Shown here: positions 46,225 to 55,583 of the stretch, in pieces
How the letters are laid out: the number at the start of each line of letters is the position of its first letter
Numbering within the stretch: the stretch's first letter is position 1
From: Sphingobium sp.
GTDB lineage: Bacteria > Pseudomonadota > Alphaproteobacteria > Sphingomonadales > Sphingomonadaceae
DNA length: 64,000 nt
Direction: 5' to 3'
Assembly (NCBI GenBank): GCA_023266575.1
Contig: JAHFPV010000006.1
Span: 62,001-126,000 of the forward strand
Translations under genes and position numbers: made by a program
Notes under the pieces: generated by a model
The model's database searches: none
Told to the model about the DNA's origin: nothing
The model's input: the letters and a program-made list of their open reading frames with translations, nothing else

Positions 46225-46285
46225 ACAGTCCTGCCCCCGATGCCTGTGTCGCGCCAAAGGCTAGAGCGCGATTCATGCGCGACCA

Positions 46286-46302
46286 ATGGGGCGATTGACG
46301 TA
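46286..46302 (-). promoter_or_regulatory. regulon motif copy between ureohydrolase 1 and iorA
   Basis: TACGTCAATCGCCCCAT on the strand leading to ureohydrolase 1 (15 of 17 matches to the consensus), 61 bases before its ATG. The divergent iorA-like gene starts 91 bases away on the other side and may share the site. Confidence 0.65.
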
Positions 46303-46393
46303 GCTTTGCGCGGGACGCCGTAGCACTGAACCGACTGGACAGATGCCTGCCGATCAGCCTCTAATGCGGGTGATACAGTCTAAGGTGGGCGAG

Positions 46394-46846
46394 ATGGCGA
46401 TCAGTCTGACGGTAAATGGAGCCAAGCGGCAGGTGGAGGTCGATTCGGCCAAGCCGTTGCTGTGGGTATTGCGCGAGGATCTCGACCTGGTCGGCACCAA
46501 GTTCGGCTGCGGCGCGGGCCTGTGCGGGGCCTGCACCGTCCATGTCGACGGGCAGGCGGTGCGATCCTGCCAGACCCTGCTGGGCGATGTGAAGGGCGCG
46601 GCGATCACCACGATCGAGGGCGCGGCCGCCACCGATGTCGGCAAGCGCATTGCTGCCAGCTGGATCGCGCAGGACGTGCCGCAATGCGGCTATTGCCAGG
46701 CTGGGCAGATCATGAGCGCCACCGCTTTGCTCAGCCAGACGCCCAGACCGACCGACGAGGATATTGACGCCGCGATGATCGGCAATCTGTGCCGCTGCTC
46801 CACCTATGTCCGCATCCGCGCCGCGATCAAGGCAGCCGTCGCATGA
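46394..46846 (+). CDS. two-iron-sulfur subunit of an IorAB-type molybdenum oxidoreductase
   Basis: A 150-residue xanthine-oxidase-family small subunit. The first [2Fe-2S] cluster uses Cys39, 44, 47 and 59 ([11 protein letters not shown]...SC) and the second uses Cys98, 101, 133 and 135 (CGYC...CRC). It passes electrons from the molybdenum site to a cytochrome acceptor. ATG 46394 gives the normal family N-terminus (MAISLTVNG). It overlaps the large-subunit gene (ATGA), so the two are co-translated. Confidence 0.92.
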   Translation: MAISLTVNGAKRQVEVDSAKPLLWVLREDLDLVGTKFGCGAGLCGACTVHVDGQAVRSCQTLLGDVKGAAITTIEGAAATDVGKRIAASWIAQDVPQCGYCQAGQIMSATALLSQTPRPTDEDIDAAMIGNLCRCSTYVRIRAAIKAAVA

Positions 46847-49026
46847 GCGCCGCGACCCTCTCCCGCCGGGCCTTCATCTCCGCCTCGCTGATCGCTGGCG
46901 GCGGTTTGCTGTTCGACCTCACCGTGCCGATGGCGCTGGCGGCGGACGGCAGCCCGGTCATCCTCAACGCCTTCATCCGCATCCTGCCCGATAATCGCGT
47001 CATCATCGGCGCGAAAAATGCCGAGATTGGCCAGGGTGCCAAGACGATGCTGCCGATGCTGATCGCCGAGGAACTGGACGTCGACTGGGCGCAGGTCAGC
47101 ATCGAACAGACCCATGCCGACGTCAAGATTTTCGGCGGCCAGAGCGCAGGCGGCAGCCGCACGACCCCGCGCGAATGGCTGCCCACGCGGCAGGCGGGCG
47201 CAGCGGCGCGGGCGATGCTGGTCGCCGCCGCAGCGGCGCAATGGGGCGTTGCCGCAGACACGCTGACGACGGACAGCGGCAAGGTGACCGATCCCAAGAC
47301 GGGCAAGTCAATCCCCTACGCCGCGCTCGCCACCGCCGCCGCAAAGCTCACCCCGCCCGATCCTGCGACGCTCACCCTGAAAGACCCGGCCGGCTTCCGC
47401 ATCATCGGCCAGTCAATCGGCGGCGTCGATACTCCCGCCATCGTCTCGGGCAAGCCGCTGTTCGGCATCGATTTCAAGCTGCCGGACATGCTCTATGCCG
47501 TGCTGGAAACCTGCCCGGCGTTCGGCGGCACCTTCAAATCGGCCAATCTGGACTCGGTCCGCGCGCTGCCCGGCATCGCCCATGTGCTGACGATCAAGGG
47601 CGATGGCACGCCCGAATCGGGCTTTGACGGGGTCGCCATCCTCGCCAAGAGCTGGTGGACCGCCAATCAGGCGCGCGAGACGCTGAAAGTCGAATGGGAC
47701 GATAGCGCGGTCACCGGTTTTTCGACGCAGGACTATGCCGCGCAGGCGGCCACCCGCGCGAAGGGCAAATCGGATGGCGACATTGTGCGTACCGGCAATA
47801 TCGATACGGTATTCGCGTCGGCGGGCAAGGTCGTGACTGCCGATTACAGCTATCCCTTCCTCGCCCACGCCACGCTGGAACCGCAAAATTGCACCGCCCT
47901 TTTCAAGGATGGTTCCATCGAGATTTGGGCGCCGACCCAGAACCCGGAAAGCGGGCGCGGGCTTGTGGCCAAGGCGCTCAATCTGCCGCCGGAGAAAATC
48001 CGCATCAATTTCACGCGCATCGGGGGCGGGTTCGGGCGGCGGCTGATGAACGATTATATGGTGCAGGCGGCGCTTGTCGCCGCGCAGGTGCCGGGCGTGC
48101 CGGTCAAACTGCTCTTCTCCCGCGCCGACGACATGCGCCGCGATTTCTATCGCCCGGCGGGGTGGCACGGCTTCCGCGCGGCGCTGGACAAGAGCGGCGC
48201 GCTGACTGCCTTCCACGATCATTTCATCACCTTCGGCAAGGATGGCAAGCCGGTGCGGTCGGCCGAATTGTCGCCCGGCGAATTGCCCGCGGGCCTTCTG
48301 GACAATGTGCTGCTGGAACAAAGCTTCCTGGCGACCAACATGCCCACAGGCTGGCTGCGCGCGCCCGGCTCCAATGCGCTGGCCTTCGTCTATCAGGCCT
48401 TCATGGATGAGGTCGCGGTGGCGGCGGGCAAGGATCTGCCAACGCTCATGCTCGAACTCCTGTCCAAAACTGCGCAGGTCAGCCAGGGTGCCAATCGCCC
48501 CCCCTTCGTCACCGCGCGCGCCAAGGGCGTGATCGAAAAGGCGCTGGCCATGAGCGGCTGGGCGAACCGCAAGGCGCTGCCAAAAGGGCAGGGCAAGGGC
48601 TTTGCCTTCTATTACAGCCATGCCGGCTATTTCGCTGAGGTGCTGGAGGTGGCGGTCGCCGACGGCGTGCCGAAGGTCAAAAATGTCTGGGTCGCGGGCG
48701 ATGTCGGCAGCCATATCATCAACCCGATCAATGCGCTGCATCAGGTGCAGGGATCGGTGATCGAAGGGTTGGGACAGGCGCTCGCTGGACAGGTCATCAC
48801 TCAGGTCGCAGGCGCGATCGAGCAGGCCAATTTCGACACCCACCCGCTCCAGCGCATCCCCGACACGCCCACCATCCACGTCGAATTCGTCAAGACCGAT
48901 TACCCGCCCACCGGCCTTGGCGAACCCGCGCTGCCCCCGGTCATCCCCGCTTTGGTCAACGCCATCCACGCTGCGACGGGCAAACGCATAAGATCGCTCC
49001 CGGTCACGGCGGAGATGCTGGCGTAA
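46843..49026 (+). CDS. molybdopterin-binding large subunit, isoquinoline 1-oxidoreductase type
   Basis: A 727-residue large subunit of the IorB/aldehyde-oxidoreductase group. It has a twin-arginine signal ([15 protein letters not shown] near the N-terminus) that exports the assembled complex to the periplasm. Molybdopterin-binding motifs such as [22 protein letters not shown] and [13 protein letters not shown] are present. Relatives oxidise N-heterocycles or aldehydes. Next to amine-dehydrogenase and ureohydrolase genes, oxidation of the aldehyde made from an amine is the likeliest role, but this is inferred. No cytochrome subunit gene follows, although many relatives have one. Confidence 0.9.
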   Translation: MSAATLSRRAFISASLIAGGGLLFDLTVPMALAADGSPVILNAFIRILPDNRVIIGAKNAEIGQGAKTMLPMLIAEELDVDWAQVSIEQTHADVKIFGGQSAGGSRTTPREWLPTRQAGAAARAMLVAAAAAQWGVAADTLTTDSGKVTDPKTGKSIPYAALATAAAKLTPPDPATLTLKDPAGFRIIGQSIGGVDTPAIVSGKPLFGIDFKLPDMLYAVLETCPAFGGTFKSANLDSVRALPGIAHVLTIKGDGTPESGFDGVAILAKSWWTANQARETLKVEWDDSAVTGFSTQDYAAQAATRAKGKSDGDIVRTGNIDTVFASAGKVVTADYSYPFLAHATLEPQNCTALFKDGSIEIWAPTQNPESGRGLVAKALNLPPEKIRINFTRIGGGFGRRLMNDYMVQAALVAAQVPGVPVKLLFSRADDMRRDFYRPAGWHGFRAALDKSGALTAFHDHFITFGKDGKPVRSAELSPGELPAGLLDNVLLEQSFLATNMPTGWLRAPGSNALAFVYQAFMDEVAVAAGKDLPTLMLELLSKTAQVSQGANRPPFVTARAKGVIEKALAMSGWANRKALPKGQGKGFAFYYSHAGYFAEVLEVAVADGVPKVKNVWVAGDVGSHIINPINALHQVQGSVIEGLGQALAGQVITQVAGAIEQANFDTHPLQRIPDTPTIHVEFVKTDYPPTGLGEPALPPVIPALVNAIHAATGKRIRSLPVTAEMLA

Positions 49027-49079
49027 CGCGACATCCTTTGAGCGGGAAGCATGGAAGATAGCGTGGCGTTTTTAACTCC

Positions 49080-49178
49080 CGTCATCTCGGACTTGATCCG
49101 GGATCCATTCACGCAACCTTTGCGCATTTTGCGCAGAGGTAGAGCCAATGGATCCTGACTTCCGTCAGGATGACGGCG
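49080..49178. repeat. palindromic repeat after the IorB-type gene
   Basis: The ends (CGTCATC...GGATCCATT and AATGGATCC...GATGACG) are inverted, with an inner CCTGAC/GTCAGG hairpin on the right arm and a TGCGCA-rich centre. It is of the same general class as the repeat at 41128-41216. It starts 54 bases after the stop and may end transcription. Confidence 0.65.
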
Positions 49179-49199
49179 TCGATAATTGGCGGATGGCGA

Positions 49200-49394
49200 T
49201 CAGAAGCGAACCTTGATCCCGGTCCCGATAGCAGGAGGGGAATAAGTTCCGACCTTGCCTCCCATCATCACCCTTCCAATGCAGGATTTCCTCTGTTCTA
49301 CTTGATCGGATGGACCAGCCATCCTCCGCCTCGCCAGCCGTAACTCACCTGTCGTGCCGCCGCCGCATAGCTCTGCCCCCAACCCATGCGTCAT
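49200..49394 (-). pseudogene. probable 3' remnant of a TonB-dependent receptor
   Basis: The minus-strand frame ends GTYSPPAIGTGIKVRF, the kind of final strand with terminal Phe that closes TonB-receptor barrels. The codons before it (LCGGGTTGELRLARRR) show no family features, so at most the last 30 codons look genuine. A regulon motif lies at the upstream end of this frame (49386-49402), in the orientation that would drive it. I read this as the scar of a deleted receptor gene whose promoter survived. The remainder of 49027-49479 holds the palindrome and nothing else I can support. Confidence 0.35.
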
Positions 49395-49402
49395 TTGACG
49401 TA
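49386..49402 (-). promoter_or_regulatory. regulon motif copy upstream of the parvulin operon
   Basis: Minus-strand TACGTCAAATGACGCAT, 15 of 17 matches. It lies 78 bases before the parvulin-like gene but points away from it, toward the receptor remnant. A LuxR-type protein could still act on the rightward operon from this position. Confidence 0.6.
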
Positions 49403-49479
49403 GAGGGACGCATCCATCGCCTCGTCATAACCGGCATCGACGCCTGCCTGTCGGGTGCATGTGAAAGGGTGTTGCGCTG

Positions 49480-50283
49480 ATGCGCCGACTGGTTGCCATG
49501 TTGCGCGGGATCGCCGCCCGCGATCCGTTCATCGTCTTTCTGGCCGTGGCGGGGGCGATCTTCCTGCTCTACTGGGCGGTCACCGCCCGGCGCGACACGA
49601 TAGAGGTGCCGCGATCGGTGCAGCAAAGCCTGTCCGACGATTATGCGATGATGGCGGGCAAGGCACCCGACGCGGCCGCCAAAGCCAAACTTATTCACGA
49701 TTATATCGCCGACGAACTGCTGTTCCGTGAAGCGGTGGATCGTGGGATGCACATGACCGACAAGACCACCAAGCAGCGGCTGATCGACCGCGTCCGCTTC
49801 CTCATCGCCGGTGCGCCACCCGAACCGAGCGAAGATCAACTGATCGGCTATTATGCCACCCATCGCGACCTCTATCGCGCCGAACCGCGCCTGTCGCTTA
49901 CCCATGTGTTTTTCGAGAAGGCGCCTGCCAATGCCCCGGCGCTGCTGGCACGGCTGCAATCGGGCGGGACGGTCAAGGGCGATGATTTCTGGATGGGGCA
50001 TGACCTGCCCGATTATGGCGTCTCAATGCTGCGCGGCATGTTCGGTGCGCCCTTCCTTGACGCGGTGAACAAGGCGCCGACCGGCGCATGGATCGGCCCG
50101 CTCCGCTCGACCCGCGGCTGGCATTTCGCGCGGGTGCGGGACCGGGGCGCCGCAGCGATGCTCCCCTATCCGGCGGTGCGCGATCAGGTGAAGCAGGATT
50201 ATCTGGCGGCGGAAACCGGCACGCGGGTGGACAAGGAAGTCGCCCGGCTGGAGGATCGCTATCATATCCGGGTGGAGCCATAA
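49480..50283 (+). CDS. membrane-anchored parvulin-like peptidyl-prolyl isomerase
   Basis: A 267-residue protein with one N-terminal membrane helix (DPFIVFLAVAGAIFLLYWAV, about 16-35) and a periplasmic part. A SurA/PpiD-like helical region carries the family pattern DELLFREAVDRG, and a C-terminal PPIC domain follows from about 130 (LSLTHVFFEK, GWHFARVRD). It should assist folding or assembly of exported proteins. It starts an operon with a HupE/UreJ-type protein and a TPR-sulfotransferase, and the three probably serve one exported product or receptor. No strong Shine-Dalgarno precedes ATG 49480. Confidence 0.85.
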   Translation: MRRLVAMLRGIAARDPFIVFLAVAGAIFLLYWAVTARRDTIEVPRSVQQSLSDDYAMMAGKAPDAAAKAKLIHDYIADELLFREAVDRGMHMTDKTTKQRLIDRVRFLIAGAPPEPSEDQLIGYYATHRDLYRAEPRLSLTHVFFEKAPANAPALLARLQSGGTVKGDDFWMGHDLPDYGVSMLRGMFGAPFLDAVNKAPTGAWIGPLRSTRGWHFARVRDRGAAAMLPYPAVRDQVKQDYLAAETGTRVDKEVARLEDRYHIRVEP

Positions 50284-50284
50284 T

Positions 50285-51286
50285 ATGCTGGTTCGCGCGT
50301 TCTGGCTGGCCATTGCGCTGCTGGGTCTGGCCGCCCCGGCACAGGCGGATATATTCCGGGTCGGCGACTATAGCATCCAACCGGGCATCGACCCCGGCAG
50401 CTTTGACCTCAGCGCCTCCATCCCCTCCGTGCTGGCCAGCAATGCACCGCTCGGTCTGCCCGACGGGTGCCGGGAAACGGCGCGCGAACGGCTCAATGAG
50501 GCGACCGTCACCCGCTATGCCATCACCATCGCCTGCGACCGCGCCATTGCCCCCGATGACGTCATTGTCACCCCTTGGGCAGTCGATGGCGGCACGTTCC
50601 TCTCCACCGCGACCGGCACCCGCGTCCAGCAGGCGCTCCAGCCCGACGGCGACAGCCTGTCGCTGCCAATCGGCGCGGTCGCGGCGCGCGAACGGGCGCT
50701 GCCAGAGATTGCGGTCGATTATACATGGGAGGGGATCGTCCACATTCTGGGTGGCTGGGACCATCTCGCCTTCGTGCTGTGCCTCTGCCTGTTGGCGTGC
50801 GGGCGCTTCCTGCTTTTGCTCGTCACCACCTTCACCATCGGCCATTCGCTCAGCCTGGCGCTGGCCTTTTTCGATGTCGTCACGGTGCCAGTGCCGCCGG
50901 TCGAGGCGGTGATCGCGCTCTCCATCGCCTTCATGGCGCGCGAGGCGATCCGCACCCGCGACGATGCGCTTCCCGATCCCGGTAAACAACGCCGCCAACT
51001 GGCGGTGGTGGCGAGTTTCGGCCTGCTTCACGGCCTTGGCTTTGCGACCGTTTTGCGCGAACTGGGCGTAGCGCCGCAGGAGCGGCTGCCGGGGCTTCTC
51101 TTCTTCAATGGCGGGGTGGAACTGGGGCAGCTATTCTTCGTCGGCTGCGTGCTGGGCGTCATGAAGCTTGCCGCAATTTTCGACCGGCAGCAGATGGTGC
51201 GGCAGGCGGCGCTCTATGGCGCCGGAATTGTCGGCTGTTTCTGGATGATCGAGCGGGTGGTGGGCTTCACCATGGGGGCGGCATGA
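50285..51286 (+). CDS. HupE/UreJ-family membrane protein
   Basis: A 333-residue protein with a signal peptide (MLVRAFWLAIALLGLAAPAQA), a periplasmic region of about 130 residues, and six or so helices with the family His motifs VHILGGWDHLAF, TFTIGHSLSLALA and FGLLHGLGFA. UreJ/HupE relatives are linked to nickel or cobalt uptake, but this two-domain subgroup is uncharacterised. Nickel supply for the urease at 41-43 kb, or metal for the exported ureohydrolases, is an attractive but unproven role. It starts one base after the isomerase stop and overlaps the next gene by four bases. Confidence 0.85.
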   Translation: MLVRAFWLAIALLGLAAPAQADIFRVGDYSIQPGIDPGSFDLSASIPSVLASNAPLGLPDGCRETARERLNEATVTRYAITIACDRAIAPDDVIVTPWAVDGGTFLSTATGTRVQQALQPDGDSLSLPIGAVAARERALPEIAVDYTWEGIVHILGGWDHLAFVLCLCLLACGRFLLLLVTTFTIGHSLSLALAFFDVVTVPVPPVEAVIALSIAFMAREAIRTRDDALPDPGKQRRQLAVVASFGLLHGLGFATVLRELGVAPQERLPGLLFFNGGVELGQLFFVGCVLGVMKLAAIFDRQQMVRQAALYGAGIVGCFWMIERVVGFTMGAA

Positions 51287-52848
51287 GCCTGGAGGCGCGG
51301 GCGCGCGCGGCGCTGGAGCGGGGCGATCTGGCGCAGGCGGCACAGGCGGCGCAGCAACTGGCCATGACGCATCCCGACCAACCCGCCGGTTTCTTCCTGC
51401 TGGGGCTGGCGGCAGCGGAAGCGGGGCAGGTGGCCAAGGCGCTGCCGATGCTGGAGCAGGCCGTGGCGCGGGGGCCGGTGGCGGAACATCTCGCCCAATA
51501 TGCAAGGCTGCTGATCCTGCTGCGCCGCGATGGCGAAGCGGGGCAGGCGGCGCGGCAGGCGCTGGCGCTGGGCGGGGGGGATGCGCTGACGTCCGACACG
51601 ATCGGCTGCGTGCTGGCGCGGCTGGGCGACCATGAGGCATCGGTGCCGCCGTTCGAGGCCGCAGTCGCGGGCGAACCAGACAATCTCGACTATCGCTACA
51701 ATCTGGCGGCTGCCTGCGGCTTTACCGGGCGTGTAGAGGCAGCGCGGGACCAATATGAGGCGATCCTGTCCGCTGATCCCGGCCATGCCCGCGCCCATTA
51801 TGCGCTCGCCATCCTGTCGCGCCAGACGAAAGCGGCCAACCATGTCCCCCGGCTGAAGGCAACGTTGAAGGCCGCGACCCGCCCAGACGATGCGCTGCGT
51901 ATCCGCTATGCGCTGGCCAAGGAGGCGGAGGATTTGGGCGATGCACCCGCCGCCTTTGCCCATCTGAGCCAGGCCAATGCCGCGCATAAACGCGCCATCG
52001 GCTATGATTTTGCGCAGGACGCCGCGATTTTCGATGCGATCGAACGGCTGTTTGGCGATCGGCCACCGCGCGGCTGGGGCGAGGGGCTGGCAGAGGACGC
52101 GCCGCTCTTCATCGTCGGGATGCCGCGCACCGGCACGACATTGGTGGACCGGATATTGTCATCCCATCCAGACCTCGGGTCAGCGGGTGAATTGCAGGCG
52201 ATGCCTTTGGCGGTGAAGCAACTGGCTGGCACAAGGTCGCGACTGGTGATCGACCCGGAAACGATCGCGGCGAGCGCTGCGGCCGATCCGGCGGCGATCG
52301 GCCAGGCCTATATGGCCCGCGCCAGCCATCATCGTCCGCCGGGCAAAGCCCGCTTCATCGACAAGCTGCCCGCCAATTTCCTCTATATCGGCCATATATT
52401 GCACGCCTTGCCGCGGGCGCGGATCGTCTGCCTGCGCCGCCACCCGATGGACACGCTATGGAGCAATTATAAAAATCTCTTCGCCAGCCAGTCAGCCTAT
52501 TACGCCTATAGCTACGATCCTATGGATATCGCCCGTTACTATTTGCGCTTTGACCGGCTTATGGCGCTTTGGGAGCGGCTGTTTCCCGGCCGGGTGTTGC
52601 AACTGTCCTATGAAGCGCTGGTCGCCGATCAGGAAGGGCAGACGCGGCGCCTGCTCGCCCATTGCGGGCTGGCATGGGACGCGGCCTGCCTGTCCTTCCA
52701 CGAAAACCGCGCGGCTGTTGCAACCCCAAGTGCCGCGCAGGTCCGCAGACCGATCAACGCCGATGCCGTGGCCCGCTGGAAAGCGCATGAGGCGGCGCTG
52801 GCCCCGGTGCGGGACTGGCTGGGAAACCAAGGGATAGAGGTGGAATAG
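51283..52848 (+). CDS. TPR-containing sulfotransferase
   Basis: A 521-residue cytoplasmic fusion. Residues 1-230 are about six tetratricopeptide-like repeats (Ala/Leu rich, with GHARAHYALA and similar helical pairs). From about 265 the sulfotransferase domain has the PAPS 5'-phosphosulfate loop IVGMPRTGTTLVDR and the 3'-phosphate region CLRRHPMDTLWSNYK. It would transfer sulfate from PAPS to a peptide, glycan or small molecule recognised by the repeats. The gene ends the parvulin/HupE operon and shares a terminator with the convergent TonB receptor. The acceptor is unknown. Confidence 0.87.
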   Translation: MSLEARARAALERGDLAQAAQAAQQLAMTHPDQPAGFFLLGLAAAEAGQVAKALPMLEQAVARGPVAEHLAQYARLLILLRRDGEAGQAARQALALGGGDALTSDTIGCVLARLGDHEASVPPFEAAVAGEPDNLDYRYNLAAACGFTGRVEAARDQYEAILSADPGHARAHYALAILSRQTKAANHVPRLKATLKAATRPDDALRIRYALAKEAEDLGDAPAAFAHLSQANAAHKRAIGYDFAQDAAIFDAIERLFGDRPPRGWGEGLAEDAPLFIVGMPRTGTTLVDRILSSHPDLGSAGELQAMPLAVKQLAGTRSRLVIDPETIAASAAADPAAIGQAYMARASHHRPPGKARFIDKLPANFLYIGHILHALPRARIVCLRRHPMDTLWSNYKNLFASQSAYYAYSYDPMDIARYYLRFDRLMALWERLFPGRVLQLSYEALVADQEGQTRRLLAHCGLAWDAACLSFHENRAAVATPSAAQVRRPINADAVARWKAHEAALAPVRDWLGNQGIEVE

Positions 52849-52876
52849 GGGCGACCTGCCGTCGGAAGGCCGCCCC
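52848..52876. terminator. bidirectional terminator between the sulfotransferase and TonB receptor genes
   Basis: GGGGCG pairs with CGCCCC, and the inner bases CCT..CC pair with GG..AGG around a GTC loop. It occupies the 36-base gap between two convergent stop codons. Confidence 0.6.
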
Positions 52877-52884
52877 TAGATCGA

Positions 52885-55260
52885 TCAGAACCTGACCCGG
52901 CTTTCGATGCCAACCACGCGGGGTTGCGCGACAGATTGCGCATAGCCGCGATAGATCACCCCGTCATTGACGAAGCCATAACGGGTCAGGTCGTTGCCGA
53001 TCCCGGTGATGGCATATTTGTCGAAGATGTTGTTCGCGAACAGGCCGATTTCATAAACGTCGGTCTTGTACGTGATGTTCGCCCGGCTCATCGTGTAGGA
53101 GGGAATACGCTCGCCGCCGCCGCGCAGACCCGGACGACTGTAGATGCCGCCCGAATAGGTGGTCGTCCACCCCAGAACCAGCGCATTGTCACCCATCGGC
53201 AATTCATAGGTCACGCCAATTGCGCCGCTATTCTTGGTCGAACCGGGCAGGCGATCACCGGCAAACACATCGACCAGATCACCGCCCTGGACCGAAAGGA
53301 GCGCAGGCACATCTTCGGTCAGCTTGGCGTCCAGATAGCTGTAATTGCCGCGGATGCTCAGCCCCTCGATCGGTCGGGCATCGAAGGAGAAATCGATCCC
53401 CTTGGATTCCGCCGCGCCGCCGTTGGTGATGATGCCAATCGCGCCGTTGACGGTCTGGCCGTCCAACTGGATGCCGTTCCATTTGATCTTGAACGCTGAG
53501 AGGCTCATCGACAATTTGCGATCGAACAGTTGCGCCCTCACGCCAATTTCGGCGTTTTTCACCTTGTCCGGGCCATAAAACAACTCGTTTTCCAGCGCAC
53601 AGAGATTTTGGCCAGGCGGTAGCGGCAGCACGCAGGGGGCGACGCGGTTTACGCCGCCAATACGATAGCCTTTCGAGTAAGTCCCCCAGACCATCAGGTC
53701 CGGCGTAATGTTGTAGGATGTGTTGAATTTCCAGACAGTGCCATCCTGACCGGTCGTGCCTGCGCGCGAACGGAAATTGATGGCTGGAAAAGTCTGGAAC
53801 AGCGGCAGCGCCGTGCCACCAATGACATCGGCCTTATACTTGAAATAGCGGATGCCGGCTGTTACCTGCCACTCCGGCGTGATCTTGAAGCTGCCTTCGC
53901 CAAAGACCGCCTTTTCGTCGAGCTTGGTGTTCACATAGGACGCATATTCGACTTCGTCGGGTCGGTCGATACCGGCATAGGCCGGATAGCCCGGTACGAT
54001 TTCACGATAATCGGAATCGCTACTCTGCCTGTTCCAGAAGCCGCCCACTACCCAGCTGAATGGACCTCCATGGGTGGAAACCAGGCGGACTTCCTGATTA
54101 TATTGCTCGTCGGTTCCGCGCGACCTGGTGTAGCCGGAGAAGGATGGGAACAGTTCATAATCATAATCAAGGTCGATCAGAAGATCGGTGACGTCGATCG
54201 AGCTGCGCCGCTTCTTGTTGGTATAGGCAGAGACGAACACGACCTGCGCAACGTCGGCAACATTACCCTGCATTTCGAGCGAGATCAGGTGCGATGTACG
54301 CTTGGACGGCTCCTCCGAACGCCATGGGCCTTCGTATTTGCCTTCGCCCACGACATTGCCGCCCGTCGCCTGACGCCCGTTGGTCTTGGTCTGCTGAAAG
54401 GCGTAGGTGAAATAGGCCTCAAAATCCGTGCCGACATAGCCCAGCTGGTTGCGACTGGTGAAGGTCTTTTCAAAGTTCAGATCCTTCTTGCCCGCGAAAT
54501 TGGCGCTCTTGTCGGCGTCGCTGCCCATCGGATTGGACACCGGACCCGGCTGCGGCAGCGATACGCCGGGCTGTTTCAGCAGGAAGGGATAGTCTATGAA
54601 GCCAGGATCATAATAATAGCCGGTGACGGTGCGGAAGGCGATCGAGTCCGCGACAATCGGCACGTTCAGCACGCCATAGGCCACATAGCCCAGCCCCTTG
54701 CTGTGCGCGACATCATAGAGACGACCATAGGCTTCGCCACTGAATTTGGTCGGATCGGGCCGGTTGGGCATGTAGCGGATCGCACCGGCCAGCGTGCCGA
54801 GACCGTAAAGCGTGCCCTGTGGCCCCAGCAAGGTTTCCACGCGCTCCAGATCGATCAGCTTGTAATCGGTGTAGAGCGGAACATCGCCCAGATAGATGCC
54901 GATTGCGGTGTCGCTGTTACCGCCAGTCGAGCTGGTATCGCTGGCCGACAGACCGCGCATCACGATGTTTCCCGCGCCATAGGGACCGGTATCGGTGATG
55001 GTGATGCCCGGCGTGAAGGCCGCGATGTCGCGAATATCGTCGATCCGTTCGTTCGCCAGCTGCTCCGCCCCGATGGCGGCAATATTGATCGGCGTTTCCA
55101 TCAGCGTGGTGCTGCGGCGGGTGCCGGTGACGACGATGACGTCGCTGTCGGCCTCGGCGGCGGCAGGTGTGTCCTGCGCCAGCGCGGGTGCGGCAAGGGC
55201 CGCACTGGTCATCATCGTGGCGGACAGCAGTCCCAGCCTCAGCGTCTTGCGATATGACAT
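52885..55260 (-). CDS. TonB-dependent receptor of the amine/ureohydrolase cluster
   Basis: A 791-residue outer-membrane receptor. ATG 55260 follows GGGGAA and gives a signal peptide ending in APALAQD. The plug starts DVIVVTGTRRSTTLMETPINIAA-like, has VETLLGPQGTLYGLGTLAGAIR, and the barrel ends in ESRVRF. It belongs to the general organic-substrate class. It is divergent from ureohydrolases 2 and 3, with an inverted pair of regulon motifs in the 323-base gap, so it probably imports the guanidino or amine substrate of the cluster. Confidence 0.92.
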   Translation of the reverse strand: MSYRKTLRLGLLSATMMTSAALAAPALAQDTPAAAEADSDVIVVTGTRRSTTLMETPINIAAIGAEQLANERIDDIRDIAAFTPGITITDTGPYGAGNIVMRGLSASDTSSTGGNSDTAIGIYLGDVPLYTDYKLIDLERVETLLGPQGTLYGLGTLAGAIRYMPNRPDPTKFSGEAYGRLYDVAHSKGLGYVAYGVLNVPIVADSIAFRTVTGYYYDPGFIDYPFLLKQPGVSLPQPGPVSNPMGSDADKSANFAGKKDLNFEKTFTSRNQLGYVGTDFEAYFTYAFQQTKTNGRQATGGNVVGEGKYEGPWRSEEPSKRTSHLISLEMQGNVADVAQVVFVSAYTNKKRRSSIDVTDLLIDLDYDYELFPSFSGYTRSRGTDEQYNQEVRLVSTHGGPFSWVVGGFWNRQSSDSDYREIVPGYPAYAGIDRPDEVEYASYVNTKLDEKAVFGEGSFKITPEWQVTAGIRYFKYKADVIGGTALPLFQTFPAINFRSRAGTTGQDGTVWKFNTSYNITPDLMVWGTYSKGYRIGGVNRVAPCVLPLPPGQNLCALENELFYGPDKVKNAEIGVRAQLFDRKLSMSLSAFKIKWNGIQLDGQTVNGAIGIITNGGAAESKGIDFSFDARPIEGLSIRGNYSYLDAKLTEDVPALLSVQGGDLVDVFAGDRLPGSTKNSGAIGVTYELPMGDNALVLGWTTTYSGGIYSRPGLRGGGERIPSYTMSRANITYKTDVYEIGLFANNIFDKYAITGIGNDLTRYGFVNDGVIYRGYAQSVAQPRVVGIESRVRF

Positions 55261-55420
55261 GCTATTCCCCTTTTGTATCCAATAGCTCCCTGACATCAGC
55301 CCCTCCCGGTGTGCGTCTGGCCGCCTCTTCGTGGAGGCCATAGCGCTGCGGGCGACCGCGATGCCGCCTCGTGCTTTTCTGCAATGCTGGGAAGGCTATG
55401 GACTGCGCAGGCAGTCAGAC

Positions 55421-55486
55421 ATGGGGCATTTGACGTAGCCTGTTCGTCTGCTCCTATGGCGCGCCATCCTACGTCAAATGCCCCAT
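55421..55486. promoter_or_regulatory. inverted pair of regulon motifs in the divergent promoter
   Basis: ATGGGGCATTTGACGTA at 55421-55437 and its perfect inverse at 55470-55486 are 49 bases apart, centre to centre, one facing the TonB receptor and one facing ureohydrolase 2. The starts are 160 and 97 bases away. The rest of 55261-55583 shows no gene. Confidence 0.75.
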
Positions 55487-55583
55487 GGGGAGTGGCGGGC
55501 TGGCCGCATAGCTTGTCGGGATTGGGGCAGCTGTTCCCTTTCCCTGCCCACAGCCTTTGCCTGCGCCGCGCGGGCCGGAGACG

